DNA from: Deferribacteraceae bacterium UBA6799
GTDB lineage: Bacteria; Chrysiogenota; Deferribacteres; Deferribacterales; Geovibrionaceae
NCBI GenBank assembly: GCA_002452335.1
Contig: DKFJ01000005.1
Location: 1 to 64,000 of the forward strand
Length of the DNA stretch: 64,000 bases
Direction: 5' to 3'
Positions 34,847 through 43,758 of this stretch are shown piece after piece. Each line of letters starts with the position of its first letter. The first letter of the stretch is position 1. Both the position numbers and the translations under genes were made by a program. Below the pieces are notes generated by a model. It did not search any database. It was not told the origin of the DNA and saw nothing but the letters and a program-made list of their open reading frames with translations.

Positions 34847-36748
34847 CTATATCAGTTTTTTATCGTTCAGATGCTTCAGTATCTTCTCCACCGACTCATC
34901 CACGCTCAGCTCGTGGGTGCTGATCTCTATCTCCGGGTTCAGAGGTTCTTCATAGGGGGAGGATATACCTGTGAAATCCTTTATCTCGCCTTTTCTGGCT
35001 TTTTTATAAAGGTTTTTCGGGTCACGCTTCTCGCACACGTCCAAAGGGGCATTCACATATACCTCTACAAACTCGCCCTCTTCCATGATGCTCCGCACCA
35101 TCTCTCTCTCCGCCCGGAACGGGGAGATAAATGCGGTGATAACCACCAGCCCGGCATCGGAGAACAGTTTCGCGACCTCTCCTATCCTGCGGATATTCTC
35201 GTTTCTGTCCGCCTCGCTGAAGCCCAGATCTTTGTTCAGCCCGTGGCGCACGTTGTCGCCGTCCAGCAGATATGTGTGTATTCCGCTTCTGTTCAGCCTC
35301 TCTTCCAGAGCGTTTGATATGGTGGATTTTCCGGAGCCGCTAAGTCCTGTCAGCCATATGACGCAGGGTCTGTGACCTTTTATCCGGCATCTCTCCGCTT
35401 TCTCCACCTTGTGCTTGTGCCAGATAACGTTGCTCGCCACGTTCTTTCTGTCGATCATGGCAGCGCCGCAGGTGTTGTTCGTTATCCTGTCTATGAATAT
35501 CAGACTGCCTGTGTATCTGTGATCCTTATAGGTGTCATAGGCTATTTTGGAAGACAGATTGATACGGCAGTAGGCTATTTCGTTCAGAGCCAGCTTCTGC
35601 GCCGGCAGTTTTTCCAGCGTGTTCACGTCCACCTTGTAGTGTATCTGGTCGATGAATCCTGTGACCTTTGTGGCGGCTCTTTTTATGTAGTAAGCCTTGT
35701 TCAGCTCCAGCTCTTCCTCAGCCATCCACACCACATATGCATCGAAACAGTCGCCCACCTCCGGCACGCTGTCCGATTTCACTATCATGTCGCCCCGGCT
35801 GACATCTATCTCATCGTTCATAGTCAGGGTGACGGCATATCCGGCGGAAGCCTCGTCAGTCTCTTTGCAGTTTTCCACGATGCTCTTAACACTGCTGGTC
35901 AGACCGGACGGCAGAACGCTTATGCTGTCGCCAACCTTCACCGAGCCTGAGGCTATGGTTCCGCAGAACCCTCTGAAGTTCAGGTCGGGTCTGTTGACAT
36001 ACTGCACGGGCAGACGAAAATCCTTATAATTCACGTCATCGTCTATCTCTATGGTCTCCAGTATGTCCATAAGGGGCGTTCCCTTATACCATGGCATTTC
36101 AGGACTCTTCTCCACCACGTTGCTTCCCTTCAGAGCGGACATGGGCACGAAATATACTTTATTGGAATCGATCCCGGCTTCGTTGCAGAAATCTTTGTAG
36201 TCATTCACTATTTTATTAAAAACACTCTCTTCGTAGTCCACTATGTCCATCTTGTTCACGGCGACCACTATGTGCCTGATGCCCAGCAGACTGACGATAT
36301 ATGAATGTCTTCTGGTTTGGGTAAGCACCCCGTATCTGGCATCTATCAGAATGATGGCAAGATCGGCTGAAGAAGCGCCTGTCGCCATGTTTCTGGTATA
36401 TTGAATATGCCCGGGGGTATCGGCTATGATGAATTTTCTCTTGCTGGTGGAAAAATATCTGTAGGCAACGTCTATGGTGATGCCCTGCTCCCTCTCCGCC
36501 TGAAGCCCGTCCACCAGAAGGGCAAGGTCGAAGTTATCGGCGGAACTGCCTTTATATTTTGAGTCTTTTCTGATGCTGGCGAGCTGATCTTCATATATCA
36601 GCTTGGAATCATGCAGAAGTCTGCCGATGAGCGTACTTTTGCCGTCATCCACACTGCCGCAGGTGATAAACCGCACAAGCTGTTTCTGCTCGTGCTCTTT
36701 CAGATATGCCAGAATGTCCTTTTCTATCAGATCGGATTTATGCGACAT
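34847..36748 (-). CDS. cysNC: Bifunctional ATP sulfurylase large subunit / APS kinase
   Basis: A fusion of CysN (GTP-dependent sulfate adenylyltransferase subunit) and CysC (APS kinase). CysN occupies about residues 1-440, with EF-Tu-like GTPase motifs GSVDDGKST, DTPGH and NKMD. CysC follows at about 445-633 with P-loop GLSGSGKS and DGDNVRHGLN. Together with CysD it would convert sulfate to APS and PAPS. The frame is open to 36907, but the ATG at 36748 begins MSHKSDL just before the GTPase domain and overlaps the cysD stop by 1 nt. No PAPS or APS reductase is in the window. Confidence 0.93.
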   Translation of the reverse strand: MSHKSDLIEKDILAYLKEHEQKQLVRFITCGSVDDGKSTLIGRLLHDSKLIYEDQLASIRKDSKYKGSSADNFDLALLVDGLQAEREQGITIDVAYRYFSTSKRKFIIADTPGHIQYTRNMATGASSADLAIILIDARYGVLTQTRRHSYIVSLLGIRHIVVAVNKMDIVDYEESVFNKIVNDYKDFCNEAGIDSNKVYFVPMSALKGSNVVEKSPEMPWYKGTPLMDILETIEIDDDVNYKDFRLPVQYVNRPDLNFRGFCGTIASGSVKVGDSISVLPSGLTSSVKSIVENCKETDEASAGYAVTLTMNDEIDVSRGDMIVKSDSVPEVGDCFDAYVVWMAEEELELNKAYYIKRAATKVTGFIDQIHYKVDVNTLEKLPAQKLALNEIAYCRINLSSKIAYDTYKDHRYTGSLIFIDRITNNTCGAAMIDRKNVASNVIWHKHKVEKAERCRIKGHRPCVIWLTGLSGSGKSTISNALEERLNRSGIHTYLLDGDNVRHGLNKDLGFSEADRNENIRRIGEVAKLFSDAGLVVITAFISPFRAEREMVRSIMEEGEFVEVYVNAPLDVCEKRDPKNLYKKARKGEIKDFTGISSPYEEPLNPEIEISTHELSVDESVEKILKHLNDKKLI

Positions 36749-37653
36749 CAGAAATAGCCCTCGATCTTTTTCTTTTCCATAGAGCCGGACTGATCGAAAT
36801 CTATCAGCCTGCCCTGACGCTCGGAAACTTTCGCCAGAAGCATCTCCTGAATGATCTCCGGCAGAGTTTTTGCCATTGACCTGACAGCTCCGGAAAGGGG
36901 ATAACATCCCAGGGTACGGAAGCGGACATATTCTTCCCTGACCTCTTCGCCCTCCAGTATGGGAAAGCGGTCGTCGTCCACCATTATAAGCATGCCGTCC
37001 CTCTCCACCACCGGGCGTTTCTCAGAAAAATAGAGGGGAACAACAGGGATATTCTCCTGATAGACATAGAGCCATACGTCCAGCTCTGTCCAGTTGGACA
37101 GGGGAAAGACCCTGATGCTCTCGCCTTTGTTTATTGAACAGTTGAATATATTCCACAGCTCCGGACGCTGGTTTTTCGGGTCCCATCTGTGGTTCTTGTC
37201 CCTGAAGGAAAAGACCCTCTCTTTCGCTCTGGATTTCTCCTCGTCCCTTCTGGCGCCGCCGAAAATCACATCGAAGCGGTATTTGTCCAGCGCCTGTTTC
37301 AGCCCTTCTGTCTTCATCACGTCGGTGTGCACCTTGCTGCCGTGGGTTATGGGGCTGATGCCTCTGCTCAGACCGTCTTCGTTGATATATACTATAAGAT
37401 CGAGTCCCAGCCTCTTAGCTGTCTCGTCACGAAATTTTATCATATCCCTGAATTTCCATGTGGTATCCACATGCATCAGCGGAAAAGGAAGTTTGCCTGG
37501 ATAAAAAGCCTTCATGGCCAGATGGAGCATAACGGATGAATCCTTGCCTATGGAATAGAGCATAACAGGATTCTCCGCCTCCGCCACAGCCTCACGGATA
37601 ATGTGTATGCTCTCCGCCTCCAGCTGTTTCAGGTGGGTCATTCTCTCTTTCAT
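36748..37653 (-). CDS. cysD: Sulfate adenylyltransferase small subunit
   Basis: A 301-residue ATP-pyrophosphatase-type subunit that forms APS from sulfate and ATP, working with CysN. The PP-loop SIGKDSSVML is near the N-terminus, and the segment GGARRDEEKSRAKER is typical. The ATG at 37653 has AGGT upstream; a TTG one codon earlier extends the frame but is less likely. It is directly coupled to cysNC (1 nt overlap) and 11 nt downstream of the permease gene. Confidence 0.95.
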   Translation of the reverse strand: MKERMTHLKQLEAESIHIIREAVAEAENPVMLYSIGKDSSVMLHLAMKAFYPGKLPFPLMHVDTTWKFRDMIKFRDETAKRLGLDLIVYINEDGLSRGISPITHGSKVHTDVMKTEGLKQALDKYRFDVIFGGARRDEEKSRAKERVFSFRDKNHRWDPKNQRPELWNIFNCSINKGESIRVFPLSNWTELDVWLYVYQENIPVVPLYFSEKRPVVERDGMLIMVDDDRFPILEGEEVREEYVRFRTLGCYPLSGAVRSMAKTLPEIIQEMLLAKVSERQGRLIDFDQSGSMEKKKIEGYF

Positions 37654-37664
37654 CAAAAAAACCT

Positions 37665-39440
37665 CTAAAACTTAAAGAACACAGGTATAAGTAATACTGA
37701 TACCACAAAATATATCAAATTCATAGGCACACCTATCTTGAGGTAATCGGAAAACTTATACCCGCCGGGTCCCTGAACCATCAGGTTGGTCTGATATCCT
37801 ATGGGAGTGGCAAAACTGGCTGAAGCGGCTATAGCCACCGCCAGAGCGAACGGAATAGGCGATGCGTCCGCCTTGTCCGCCACAGACATAGCCACGGGAA
37901 AGACCAGAGCCACAGCGGCGTTGTTGGTTATCAGCTCGGTCAAGAGAGTAACCGCCAGCGACACGGCCGCCAGAGCACCCACCAGCCCCCATCCGGCTGA
38001 ATATTCTATCACACTGCCAGCTATCATGGAGGCAAGCCCTGTCTTCTCTATGGCTATCCCCAGTCCGAAAGACGAGGCGATTACTATCAGAACATTTATC
38101 TCTATGGACCTTCTGGCTTCAGACGCCGTCAGGGTTCTGGAGAGCAGAAGTACAGCGAACACAATCATAGCGCCGTAGAAAATATCAAGAACACCCACAG
38201 CGGACAGAACAATCATGAAAACAAGCGAAAGTACTGTTATCCATACCTTTCTGCTGTCCACGGGAACTATATTCTCGGTCTTGCTCAGCAGATAGAAGTC
38301 GGAAGAGTCAACACGCTTGGAAAAATCCGCTCCCGCCAGCAGGAGAATAGTATCCCCTGATTTCAGCACGGTTCCGCCCAGACCTGTGTCCAGCTTTCGT
38401 CCGTCCCTTTTGATGGCGAGAACAACAGCATCATAGCGTCCTCTGAAATTGACGTCTTTTATCTTCTTATTTATCACCGAAGAGGCGACGGAAACCACAG
38501 CCTCCACCAGTTTTGTCTTTTTGCCGTTCATCAGGCTGTTGAAATCGTCCTCCTGATGGGTGTGTGGAATTAGCCCCTTAACGGAGGAGAGCAGCTTCAT
38601 GGCGTCTTTCTTTCCGGAAAAGAAAATCACGTCGTTCAGCTCCACCACTTCGTCCGGCTTAACAGGGGATATTATAGAGACGTGCCTGTTGATGCCCACG
38701 GCAAAAATATCATTCAGCTTGCGCAGGTTGCCCTCTGACAGAGATTTTCCTATGATGTCAGAGTCGGCGGTCACCTTCATCTCGAAGATGAACTCAGACT
38801 CGTCTGTCTCCATATCCGCCAGCATGTCTGTATTGTCAGGCAGAAAACGTCTGCCGATGAATGTCAGATATAAAAAACCAGCTATGGCGCAGGGGATGCC
38901 TATGTAGGCGAAATCGAACATTTTAAGCGATATCCCCTTAGCGGACATCAGCATGCCGTTCGCCACCAGATTTGTGGATGTGCCTATCAGAGTACAGATA
39001 CCGCCCAGAATAGAGGCGTATGATACGGGGATCAGGAATTTTGACGGAGATATTTTGGCAGACACAGCCCAGTCACGCACAGTGGGGATGAACATAGCCA
39101 CCACTGGCGTGTTGTTCAGAAAAGTGGAAAGCCCGAAAACAGGGAGCATCATACGCACCATGGCCGTCTTTCCGGCTTTTGCCCTGCCTATCAGCGCCCC
39201 CGCCGCATGGTTCAGAACACCGGACGACTGGGCGGCGTATGCTATGGGAAAGAGTAGAGCGACAGTGAACATACCTTTGTTAGAAAAACCTTTCAGAGCG
39301 TCTTCCGGTTTTATTACCCCGCAAACGGTAAGAACACAGAGAGCGGAGAAAGTAAGGACATCAGCAGGATAATAATCCTTGATAAGCCCGATCAGCATCA
39401 AACCGATCACAATAATGGTTAACCATGCGTCAAATGACAT
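37665..39440 (-). CDS. SLC13-type permease with TrkA-C domains (probable sulfate uptake)
   Basis: A 591-residue DASS/SLC13-family membrane protein. Eleven or so hydrophobic segments flank two soluble TrkA-C domains in the middle (about 205-380, e.g. DEVVELNDVIFFSGK and GDTILLLAG). Family signatures such as FLNNTPVVAMFIPTVRDW and NNAAVALVFPVAMS are clear. Relatives with this layout transport sulfate (SAC1-like). The gene is the first of an operon with cysD and cysNC, which supports sulfate as substrate. The ATG at 39440 has AGAGG 12 nt upstream. Confidence 0.85.
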   Translation of the reverse strand: MSFDAWLTIIVIGLMLIGLIKDYYPADVLTFSALCVLTVCGVIKPEDALKGFSNKGMFTVALLFPIAYAAQSSGVLNHAAGALIGRAKAGKTAMVRMMLPVFGLSTFLNNTPVVAMFIPTVRDWAVSAKISPSKFLIPVSYASILGGICTLIGTSTNLVANGMLMSAKGISLKMFDFAYIGIPCAIAGFLYLTFIGRRFLPDNTDMLADMETDESEFIFEMKVTADSDIIGKSLSEGNLRKLNDIFAVGINRHVSIISPVKPDEVVELNDVIFFSGKKDAMKLLSSVKGLIPHTHQEDDFNSLMNGKKTKLVEAVVSVASSVINKKIKDVNFRGRYDAVVLAIKRDGRKLDTGLGGTVLKSGDTILLLAGADFSKRVDSSDFYLLSKTENIVPVDSRKVWITVLSLVFMIVLSAVGVLDIFYGAMIVFAVLLLSRTLTASEARRSIEINVLIVIASSFGLGIAIEKTGLASMIAGSVIEYSAGWGLVGALAAVSLAVTLLTELITNNAAVALVFPVAMSVADKADASPIPFALAVAIAASASFATPIGYQTNLMVQGPGGYKFSDYLKIGVPMNLIYFVVSVLLIPVFFKF

Positions 39441-39507
39441 TTTTTTACAACCTCTGTAAGTTTGTTCCGCCGAAATTTACACAGCATTAAATAAATTGAA
39501 TTTTTTT

Positions 39508-39536
39508 TGTAACCTAACTTTAGACCCGCCGTTATA
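39508..39536 (+). promoter_or_regulatory. ECF-type promoter of the sigma-factor island
   Basis: A TGTAACC box (39508-39514), a 15-nt spacer and CGTTA (39530-39534) match the AAC / CGT pattern of many autoregulated ECF promoters. It lies 33 nt before the first gene of the cluster, which also encodes an ECF sigma factor. Confidence 0.6.
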
Positions 39537-39571
39537 AGAGCACAACCGAAATTACTAAAAAGGAGGACATT

Positions 39572-39934
39572 ATGAAAAAGTTAATCATTCTTATGATAGC
39601 TCTGCTCACAGCCATGGCGGTATCCACAGCATACGCCAGAGGAGGAAACGGAGGCGGCAACGGCGGCGGTGCTGGCGGCGGTGGCGGTGCCGGAGGAGGA
39701 TCATCATCCTCAGCTTCCGGAGGTGGAAGAGGCGGCTCAGACCCGGGCAGCACAGGCAGCTACGGCGGCATAGACTTCGGAACACAGTCACAGAACAGAT
39801 ACGAATACCAGTATCAGAATCAGCATAGAAACAGATATGAAACACAGACTCAGGAGCAGACTGAACAAACAGCAGAAACAACAGAGACCTCAGACACAAC
39901 AGCGACAGGCGCAACAACAACACCTGCCGAATAA
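39572..39934 (+). CDS. Glycine-rich exported protein
   Basis: A 120-residue secreted or surface protein. A Sec signal peptide (MKKLIILMIALLTAMAVSTAYA) is followed by a glycine/serine-rich block (about 24-66), then a Gln/Tyr/Asn-rich segment and a Thr/Glu-rich tail. No enzyme motif is present; low-complexity composition suggests a structural or adhesive coat component. The ribosome site AAGGAGG precedes the ATG. It is first behind the ECF-type promoter. Confidence 0.7.
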   Translation: MKKLIILMIALLTAMAVSTAYARGGNGGGNGGGAGGGGGAGGGSSSSASGGGRGGSDPGSTGSYGGIDFGTQSQNRYEYQYQNQHRNRYETQTQEQTEQTAETTETSDTTATGATTTPAE

Positions 39935-39942
39935 AAAAAGTG

Positions 39943-39966
39943 AGGCGGAGTTTAAAAGCTCCGCCT
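39943..39966. terminator. Stem-loop between the glycine-rich gene and the sigma gene
   Basis: An 8-bp perfect stem AGGCGGAG/CTCCGCCT (39943-39950 with 39959-39966) is preceded by an A run and followed by ATAATT. Without a T run on the plus strand it may only attenuate read-through from the glycine-rich gene into the sigma gene 11 nt later. Confidence 0.5.
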
Positions 39967-39976
39967 ATAATTAAAC

Positions 39977-40456
39977 ATGAGACAAAACAGAGCATTGCAG
40001 GATTTTTTTGAAACCAACAGAATGAAACTCTTCGGATATCTTCTGAAAATGACCGGAAACCGGGAGGACGCGGAGGATATCTTTCAGGATACTTTCATTA
40101 AATACGCCGGACATTATCCTGATCAGCAAAATCCCGCCCTGCTCTACACTGTTGCCAGAAGCCTCTTTCTGGATATGGTCAGGAAGAGACGGCATGAAAA
40201 AGACAGCGACGCAGAGCCCGCCACCGAAGAGAGCCCGGAGAGCCTGACCATAGAAAAGGCGGCGGAAAACAGACTGCTGGGTATGTTCGCCAGACTGCCG
40301 AAAGAGGACAGAGACATTTTATCTATGGCGGGACAGGACGGACTGAGCTACAAACAGATAGCGGAGATACTCCACATGTCCGAGGCGAATGTGAAGATCA
40401 AAGTGCATAGAGCCAGAATCAAACTTAAAAAGATGACGGAGGCGGAAGATGAATGA
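39977..40456 (+). CDS. ECF-type RNA polymerase sigma factor
   Basis: A 159-residue sigma-70 family protein of ECF size. Region 2 carries FGYLLKMTGNREDAEDIFQDTF (about 19-40), and region 4 the helix-turn-helix (LSYKQIAEILHMSEANVKIKVHRARIKLKK). Its stop overlaps the start of the next gene by 8 nt. The next gene encodes a membrane protein with an anti-sigma-like N-terminus. It probably transcribes its own cluster via the promoter at 39508. Confidence 0.9.
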   Translation: MRQNRALQDFFETNRMKLFGYLLKMTGNREDAEDIFQDTFIKYAGHYPDQQNPALLYTVARSLFLDMVRKRRHEKDSDAEPATEESPESLTIEKAAENRLLGMFARLPKEDRDILSMAGQDGLSYKQIAEILHMSEANVKIKVHRARIKLKKMTEAEDE

Positions 40457-41006
40457 AAAAGATATTCTCATCAGCCTTTTTATAGATGACGAGATGAATA
40501 TTGACGAAAAGAAGCAGTTCGTGAAAGAGATCAACTCTGACGATGATTTCTGCGCAGATACACTCGATATGCTTCAGACGGAACAGACACTGTATAATCT
40601 TGCGGAAGAAGCTCCCCCAGTGCCTGTCATCCGCCGGAAAGAGCCTTTCAGAATAGCAACATACGTCTCGTTCGCCGCTCTGGCGGTATCTCTGATGGTG
40701 ATGGTGAAAGTTTTTCTCATGACCCCGGAAACGTCTGTCAGCGAGCATATGCAGAGATTCGTAATATATGTTCCTGATGCCGGACAGGTCTCGGTAGCCG
40801 GATCATTCAACGGATGGCAGCCGGTGCGGATGCAGAAGACGGACGGCGGATACTGGCAGGTGCTCCTGCCTCTGAAAAACGGTGAATACGCCTATTCTTA
40901 TATAATAGACGGAGTACGCCAGATGCCGGATCCCACAACACCCGCCAGACAGGATGACGGTTTCGGCGGTGAAAACTCTGTGATAACCGTAGGGGATAAA
41001 ATTTGA
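40449..41006 (+). CDS. Putative anti-sigma factor with glycogen-binding-like domain
   Basis: A 185-residue single-pass membrane protein. The acidic cytoplasmic N-terminus (about 1-55, FIDDEMNIDEKKQFVKEI) looks like a zinc-free anti-sigma domain, one membrane helix spans about 77-97, and the outer C-terminus is an AMPK/CBM48-type domain (FVIYVPDAGQVSVAGSFNGWQPVRM, YAYSYIIDGVRQMPDP). Such early-set domains bind carbohydrate, so this could sense a surface polysaccharide. It overlaps the sigma gene by 8 nt and the next gene's TTG start overlaps its stop. Confidence 0.75.
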   Translation: MNEKDILISLFIDDEMNIDEKKQFVKEINSDDDFCADTLDMLQTEQTLYNLAEEAPPVPVIRRKEPFRIATYVSFAALAVSLMVMVKVFLMTPETSVSEHMQRFVIYVPDAGQVSVAGSFNGWQPVRMQKTDGGYWQVLLPLKNGEYAYSYIIDGVRQMPDPTTPARQDDGFGGENSVITVGDKI

Positions 41007-41317
41007 GGATATTTTTGATACTGACAGTCACGCTGGTTCTCTCTGCCTGCGCGTCAGTCAGCATAAACAGAAACGGTGATTCCGACATAGCGTCTTTCGC
41101 AGTGAAAGACGCCGGACAGCTGAGCCTGTTCTCATCCGTGAACGGATACGCCGAAATAAAAGGCGTCAGAGACGGCGGCAGATGGCGGTTTACTATACCC
41201 CACGCAAAAAGTTTCAGATATTTTCTGAAAAAGGACGGAGAAATCTATCTGCCGGAATGTCCGATGAAAGAGAGTGACGGATTCGGCGGAAAACTCTGTG
41301 TATATGAGGAGGAATAA
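41003..41317 (+). CDS. Small lipoprotein with partial CBM48-like domain
   Basis: A 104-residue outer-membrane-type lipoprotein with lipobox LSAC (about 14-17) and a single beta-rich domain. Its end (FRYFLKKDGEIYLPEC, GFGGKLCVYE) resembles the end of the domain in the neighbouring membrane protein, so it may be a reduced duplicate. A TTG start is used (AGGGG upstream), overlapping the preceding stop. I do not know its ligand. Confidence 0.65.
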   Translation: MRIFLILTVTLVLSACASVSINRNGDSDIASFAVKDAGQLSLFSSVNGYAEIKGVRDGGRWRFTIPHAKSFRYFLKKDGEIYLPECPMKESDGFGGKLCVYEEE

Positions 41318-41318
41318 G

Positions 41319-42098
41319 GTGAAAACTCTCATTTTGACAATACTTTTAATATTCAGCATACATGCCTTCGCAGATGAATACGCCGATGTTCAGATATCGG
41401 CTGAATCGGCAGGCGTGGAAAAAAATCTGGCGGCGGCTCTGGCGCAGAAAACCAGATCAGCCGGATATTCCACTCAGAATATGGCGCAGATCAGAAGCAT
41501 GATACAAGCGTCAAAAGACGCTGAAGCGACACGCATAGCCGAAAAAGTGATGGAAGGGATCGCCAAAAATGTCCCGGAGAACAGAGTGGTCATGGCGGCG
41601 AAGACCATATCCGAAAGATACGCCTTCGCAAGACAGTTGGCGGTAAAAGCGAAAATCTCCGCAAAAGCCTCCGGTACATTCTCCGACACTGTGACTGACG
41701 CCATGGCGGCGGGAGCCGGACAGAAGAATCTGGACAAACTGGCGGCTGATATAGCAGAAACAAAGGAAGACAGAGACGGATACGCTCTAGCGGTGACAGC
41801 CCTGTACAGAGAGATGGCGAGATACGGCGTACCGGACGCGATATCATCCGAGATAGCGGTGAAAGCCATGAAGAAGCTGAATGTAAAGCAGATAAATGAA
41901 TACCGTGAGAGCTTTAAGCAGAATGCCGGATACGGCAACGCGGGCTCTTTCGCTGAAAACATGGGAAGAAACATCGAGAAGGGCAGAGCTGCCTCATCCA
42001 TGGGCTCCGGCGGGTCAGGCTCCGGTTCCGGCGGATCATCATCCGGCGGCAGCGGCGGAAGCGGAGGAGGAAACGGCGGCGGAGGCGGTCACAGATAG
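41319..42098 (+). CDS. Exported protein with Gly/Ser tail, unknown function
   Basis: A 259-residue protein with a Sec signal peptide ending near HAFA-DEYAD, a helical, alanine-rich central domain and a C-terminal 35-residue tail made of Gly and Ser (ending GGGGGHR). A GTG start at 41319 is chosen because GAGGAGG lies 6 nt upstream. The tail resembles the glycine-rich block of the first gene in the cluster. It is the last gene of the ECF sigma operon. Confidence 0.65.
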   Translation: MKTLILTILLIFSIHAFADEYADVQISAESAGVEKNLAAALAQKTRSAGYSTQNMAQIRSMIQASKDAEATRIAEKVMEGIAKNVPENRVVMAAKTISERYAFARQLAVKAKISAKASGTFSDTVTDAMAAGAGQKNLDKLAADIAETKEDRDGYALAVTALYREMARYGVPDAISSEIAVKAMKKLNVKQINEYRESFKQNAGYGNAGSFAENMGRNIEKGRAASSMGSGGSGSGSGGSSSGGSGGSGGGNGGGGGHR

Positions 42099-42099
42099 A

Positions 42100-42516
42100 T
42101 CAGTGTATATCCCCGCCTGTGGTGGAAGCGCTGAGCGAGCTGTGCTTCAGTCCCTTTATCGCTTTCAGAGAGTTGAAAAGAGCTTTTATCTGTGCTGATT
42201 TTCCTTTCAGTATCAGCACCTCCATGCAGTTATGGTGGTCCAGATGCACATGCTGGGTGCAGATAACCATATCCCCGAAATCGTGCTGAACCTCTGTCAT
42301 TCTCTGCATCACTCCCGGCTTGTGGTGGTCGTACACTATCGTCACGGCGGCGGCGACCTCTGCGTCTGTTGCCCACTGATCTTCCACCAGAGCCTTTCGC
42401 ATGATGCTCTTTATCCCTTCCGAGCGGGACGGATAGCCGTTGGCATTCAGATATTGTTCGAACTGCTCCAGAAGGGGCTCATCTATAGAAACAGTAACCC
42501 GTGTAACTTTTGGCAT
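42100..42516 (-). CDS. nikR: Nickel-responsive regulator NikR
   Basis: A 138-residue ribbon-helix-helix regulator (MPKVTRVTVSIDEPLLEQF) with a C-terminal ACT-like nickel-binding domain. The nickel ligands are recognisable: a His in VYDHH and the segment CTQHVHLDHHNC, matching the H-H-H-C set of E. coli NikR. The ATG at 42516 is chosen because GGAGG lies just upstream. It usually represses nickel uptake genes, but no nickel transporter or hydrogenase is in the window, so its targets lie elsewhere. Confidence 0.93.
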   Translation of the reverse strand: MPKVTRVTVSIDEPLLEQFEQYLNANGYPSRSEGIKSIMRKALVEDQWATDAEVAAAVTIVYDHHKPGVMQRMTEVQHDFGDMVICTQHVHLDHHNCMEVLILKGKSAQIKALFNSLKAIKGLKHSSLSASTTGGDIH

Positions 42517-42554
42517 AACATCCTCCGAAATCACAATAACATATATCGCGTTAT

Positions 42555-42587
42555 AAAAAAAGGGCATGCGCTGATACACGCACGCCC
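42555..42587 (-). terminator. Terminator of rsgA
   Basis: A 9-bp stem with one G-T pair (42562-42570 with 42579-42587) lies 9 nt beyond the rsgA stop and is followed on the minus strand by seven T residues. Confidence 0.88.
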
Positions 42588-42595
42588 GGTCAGGT

Positions 42596-43558
42596 TTATC
42601 TTTTTTTGTGTTTTGCGGCCTCTTTCGCCAGCTTGCTTATGCGCTTGTCTTTCTGTCTGCGCCACAGTTTGATCTGCTCAGCGTCCGCCTCTTCCATCAG
42701 CTTCAGATAGCTTTTCAGGCGTTCAGCGGTGATGATGCCCTCTTCCACAGCCTGTTTAACAGCGCATCCCGGTTCTTCCTGATGGGTGCAGTCGGCGAAT
42801 TTGCATCCGATCGACAGCTCCTCTATGTCATCGAAAACCTCGGAAACAGCGTCAGCGTCAGCGCCTATCCCCACCTCTTTTATCCCAGGCATATCCATGA
42901 TCCAGCATCCGGAAGGAGTCTGCACCATATATCTGACGGTGGTGGTGTGCACGCCTTTTTCATCTGATTCTCTCACCTGAGAGGTCTTCATGACCTCTTC
43001 GCCGTACATGGCGTTCAGCAGAGATGATTTGCCGGCGCCGGACAATCCTGCCAGACATATAATATCGCTGTGCCCGAAATATGACTTCAGCTCCTCTACG
43101 CCTTCCCATGTCACAGTGCTGGTAACGAAAACAGCTCCGTTGGTTATCTCCGCCGCTTCTCTCTCCAGCACAGCCGCCCGCACCGGATCAACAATATCCG
43201 CCTTGGTAAGAGCCACAACGGGTATCACGTCCGCCGATCTGGCGAGAACCATGAATCTCTCCAGCCTGCGCAGGCTGAAGTTGGCGTCCATAGCCATCAC
43301 TATCAGAACATGGGTGACGTTCGCCGCCATGGTCTGCATGCCCTCTCCGGACGGATTCTTTCGCCGGAGCTCAGAAGACCTGTTCTGGATATTCTCTATG
43401 ACGGCATTGTCCCCTTCGCCGGAGACCTCTACTATGTCGCCTGTAACTGGATACGAATGTGTGCTGTAGCGCACTCTGCCGGCCAACACGGCTGACCTGC
43501 CGTCATCCAGAGTATATTTTTCTCTGTTGGCGTATACTATTCTGTAATGTTTTTTCAT
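42596..43558 (-). CDS. rsgA: Ribosome small-subunit-dependent GTPase A
   Basis: A 320-residue circularly permuted GTPase that helps mature the 30S subunit. An OB-fold N-terminus is followed by the permuted GTPase order: TKAD (G4), then GLSGAGKSS (G1) and DMPG (G3). A C-terminal zinc knuckle (CKFADC-x-H-x5-C) is typical. The ATG at 43558 has GGGAG upstream. Confidence 0.95.
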   Translation of the reverse strand: MKKHYRIVYANREKYTLDDGRSAVLAGRVRYSTHSYPVTGDIVEVSGEGDNAVIENIQNRSSELRRKNPSGEGMQTMAANVTHVLIVMAMDANFSLRRLERFMVLARSADVIPVVALTKADIVDPVRAAVLEREAAEITNGAVFVTSTVTWEGVEELKSYFGHSDIICLAGLSGAGKSSLLNAMYGEEVMKTSQVRESDEKGVHTTTVRYMVQTPSGCWIMDMPGIKEVGIGADADAVSEVFDDIEELSIGCKFADCTHQEEPGCAVKQAVEEGIITAERLKSYLKLMEEADAEQIKLWRRQKDKRISKLAKEAAKHKKR

Positions 43559-43758
43559 TTCATTCTCCCATAACTATTTAAGGAGACTGCTGAAATACCC
43601 TGTCGCCGTATGGACGCAGTCATACTGTGATCCCATGCGGCAGGATTTATTAGACAATCGGCTTGTTGAAAAATGTTCTGAACAAAAAACACCTTTATTT
43701 AGTCTTTTTATTAAAATCGTGTATAATTAATTTATCACAAATACAAGGAGAAAACCAT

